Assembly: GCF_000499785.1 (NCBI RefSeq)
Contig: NZ_HG726026.1
Location: forward strand, 124,001-188,000
Origin: Bacteroides neonati
GTDB lineage: Bacteria > Bacteroidota > Bacteroidia > Bacteroidales > Bacteroidaceae
Reading direction: 5' to 3'
Length of the DNA stretch: 64,000 nucleotides
A model generated the notes under the pieces. It did no database searches. It saw only the letters and a program-made list of their open reading frames with translations, and had not been told where the DNA came from. The number at the start of each line of letters is the position of its first letter. Position 1 is the stretch's first letter. This document shows, piece by piece, positions 62,130-64,000 of the stretch. The translations under genes were made by a program, and so were the position numbers.

Positions 62130-63893
62130 TTATTCAAAGTCAAGTTTTACTAACTCAAAGTCCTTGGTGAAGCGCACGAAGAAAACCTTCTTATTGACAA
62201 ATCCTCCCCAGTTGTTTACGCGTTGAAATTTAAATCCGGTCTGAATCGGAGTCAAGTCCATGCGTGGCAGGTTCTTTTCTAATTCCGTGCCGTATCTCGA
62301 CAATCCTTTTAGGAAGAAATAGCCCGTGTCGAATCCCAACATGCCGAATTTGGGGTATGAGTTGGCCATATCCTTACTGTACCATTTGTGGTACGAATTG
62401 GTGAAGTTGATGGCTGCCGGCAGCAGGTTGTTGGTATAGAACGACGAATAGAAATACGTATCCAGTTCGAAGAAACTATTCAGGTGATCGCGTGTGTAGG
62501 TTTGCCATTCGGGATATCCGAACAAATGAATGTTTTCTGTCGGGTTGTCACGCACCAATAAGGTAAGCTGCGGCAAGATTTTAATCAAGGTGACGTTGCT
62601 GCCCGATGTCGGAATAAAGATATTCTCCTTATCGCTCCGCAAAGCCGCCTTCAATGCTTCTTGCGATGCACCTTCGGGTAGGGTTTTTACAGATACTCCT
62701 TTGCGGTTTAGCTCTTGCTTCAACCCTTTAATGAATTCATCTTTCTCTTTGTCGATGCTGGCCGACTCGAGTACAATGACATTGGCATTCGGGAACTGGC
62801 GAAGGAAGTGTTCATATACCTCAGAGTACAGATAAGACTGCGGTGTGTTAATCTGATAAATGGATGCATTGTTAAATACCTCACTGTCTTTGGACGAGAA
62901 AGGAACCACCAGTCGGATGTCATTCTTCTTGGCAAATGCCGAGAGCGGTTTGATGTGTTGTTGGTAGAGCGGACCGAAAATGATATCCATCTTCTTCATC
63001 TCCTCTTTGGCCAGAATGGGGGTGATAGAGGCGTTCTCACTGCCCGAATCGTATACGTGCAAGTCGATGGATACACCCGATCTCTTCAGGCTGTCTAATG
63101 CGATCAGAAATCCTTCATAATATTCCGTCATGCGTTTATCGAGCGTGAAGGGCAGAATGATGGCTGCTTTAATGGTTGCTATGTTTTTAGGTTGCTGTTT
63201 ACTCTCCCGAAATAGTTCAGTATCGGTAGGAGGGGCAATGTTTTGATCGATTCCCTGTGCAGGTAGAGTATGTGTAGTTGGGTAGGGGATGCAAAGAAAG
63301 GTTCCTTTTTTCATTCCGTCGCGTAGCTCCGGGTTGGCTGCTTTTAGTTCCTCCTCGGTAATGCCGTATTCGCGGCTAACACTGAAAATAGTTTCTTTTC
63401 GTTTCACTTTATGCATGTCCTTGCATCTTGATTTAACCGGACCTGCGGGTTCAGTGACAGTGCTGACCGTTGTTTGAGCAGCAGCAGGTGTAATGATGTC
63501 CTCGGTTGGAATACGAACAACTTGTCCTATACGAAAGTTTTCCGGACTCAATCCCGGGTTAGCGTCGCAAATGGCTTTGGCCGATATTTTATACCGGGTG
63601 GTTAATTTGTACAATGTTTCGCCCGGTTGTATGGTGTGAAAGGTCTCGTCTCTCTGTGTCTCTTTTTTCTGCGGAATACGAAGGGTTTGTCCGGCTACAA
63701 TTTTCTCCTCGCATCCGGGGTTTAGTTTGATTATATCCGCCTGACTAACCTCATACATACTTGAAATAGAGTATAAGCTTTGTCCTTTTTCAATGGTGTG
63801 CAGGAAATAAGAGGAGGTCTCTTGTGCGAAAGCACCGACATAAGAGAAGCTTATGAAAAGCAGGAAAAAGAGTATTCTTCTGATTGGTTTCAT
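62130..63893 (-). CDS. LysM-repeat protein fused to a periplasmic-binding-protein-like domain
   Basis: A 587-residue exported protein. It has a signal peptide (LFFLLFISFSYVGAFAQ) and three LysM repeats (about 30-75, 84-130 and 160-205: HTIEKGQSLYSISSMYEVS, HTIQPGETLYKLTTRYKIS, HKVKRKETIFSVSREYGIT) that bind peptidoglycan. A C-terminal type 1 periplasmic-binding domain (about 235-587) contains KAAIILPFTLDKRMTEYYEGFLIALD. The domain layout resembles LpoA-like activators of cell-wall synthases, but this is inference. A -7 box TACCTTTG lies at 63936-63929 on the minus strand. The final 106 bases hold nothing more. Confidence 0.88.
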   Translation of the reverse strand: MKPIRRILFFLLFISFSYVGAFAQETSSYFLHTIEKGQSLYSISSMYEVSQADIIKLNPGCEEKIVAGQTLRIPQKKETQRDETFHTIQPGETLYKLTTRYKISAKAICDANPGLSPENFRIGQVVRIPTEDIITPAAAQTTVSTVTEPAGPVKSRCKDMHKVKRKETIFSVSREYGITEEELKAANPELRDGMKKGTFLCIPYPTTHTLPAQGIDQNIAPPTDTELFRESKQQPKNIATIKAAIILPFTLDKRMTEYYEGFLIALDSLKRSGVSIDLHVYDSGSENASITPILAKEEMKKMDIIFGPLYQQHIKPLSAFAKKNDIRLVVPFSSKDSEVFNNASIYQINTPQSYLYSEVYEHFLRQFPNANVIVLESASIDKEKDEFIKGLKQELNRKGVSVKTLPEGASQEALKAALRSDKENIFIPTSGSNVTLIKILPQLTLLVRDNPTENIHLFGYPEWQTYTRDHLNSFFELDTYFYSSFYTNNLLPAAINFTNSYHKWYSKDMANSYPKFGMLGFDTGYFFLKGLSRYGTELEKNLPRMDLTPIQTGFKFQRVNNWGGFVNKKVFFVRFTKDFELVKLDFE

Positions 63894-64000
63894 TAAATTA
63901 TAAGCTATTGGTTCGTGAAATGAAGCAACAAAGGTACGAAAAACGACCTATATCTACATAATAATTGAGTTAAGAAAATAATATTGTAGTTTTTTAGAAG

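Overview
This window looks like a chromosome segment of a Bacteroides-type gut bacterium (order Bacteroidales). Three things support this. Two SusC/SusD pairs are present. Promoters have the Bacteroides form (TTTG or TTG, about 19-20 bp, then TAnnTTTG). There is a full sialic-acid utilisation locus whose sialidase is, from memory, very like the Bacteroides fragilis enzyme. The species cannot be fixed from the sequence alone.

Layout. (1) Positions 1-6862 look like the inner end of a genomic island in tRNA-Thr(CGT). It carries the tail of an AAA+ ATPase with an adjacent subtilisin-like protease (an IetA/IetS-like defence pair cut by the window edge), umuDC, a possible multi-stem structured RNA with its own promoter and a 69-residue unknown ORF, and a tyrosine recombinase beside the tRNA. 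(2) 7315-11325 holds a short polysaccharide export module (Wza-like, Wzz-like, WbuC-like cupin) with no glycosyltransferases. (3) 11322-41618 is a sialoglycan locus. It has a ROK regulator; the catabolic operon nanL-nanE-nanT-yhcH; two divergent SusC/SusD transport pairs; and a seven-gene operon of sialidase, two GH20 hexosaminidases, an SGNH esterase, a two-domain sialate O-acetylesterase, a GH2 beta-mannosidase and a NanM mutarotase. Together these would strip O-acetyl groups and sialic acid, trim GlcNAc and mannose from N-glycans, import the released sugars, and turn Neu5Ac into ManNAc and then GlcNAc. (4) 41690-49555 has a fimbrillin/FISUMP lipoprotein and a TolC-HlyD-ABC efflux operon. 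(5) 49609-63893 is mostly housekeeping: Hsp20, a tRNA-editing domain protein, DUF3943, a GH2 beta-galactosidase, uvrB, a phenylacetate-CoA ligase with an ACT protein, bamD, an RNA polymerase omega-like protein, DUF4293, an outer-membrane beta-barrel and a LysM/periplasmic-binding lipoprotein-type protein.

The most notable items are these. A 1587-bp IS1380-family element splits one SusC gene; its inverted repeats and a TATAG target duplication can be read exactly, and removing it restores a 1089-residue ORF. A predicted structured RNA at 5009-5140 is closed by an 18-bp stem and preceded by a well-spaced promoter. A 15-nt hairpin sequence is identical in the leaders of both divergent susC genes. 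An ATPase/subtilase defence pair sits at the left edge.
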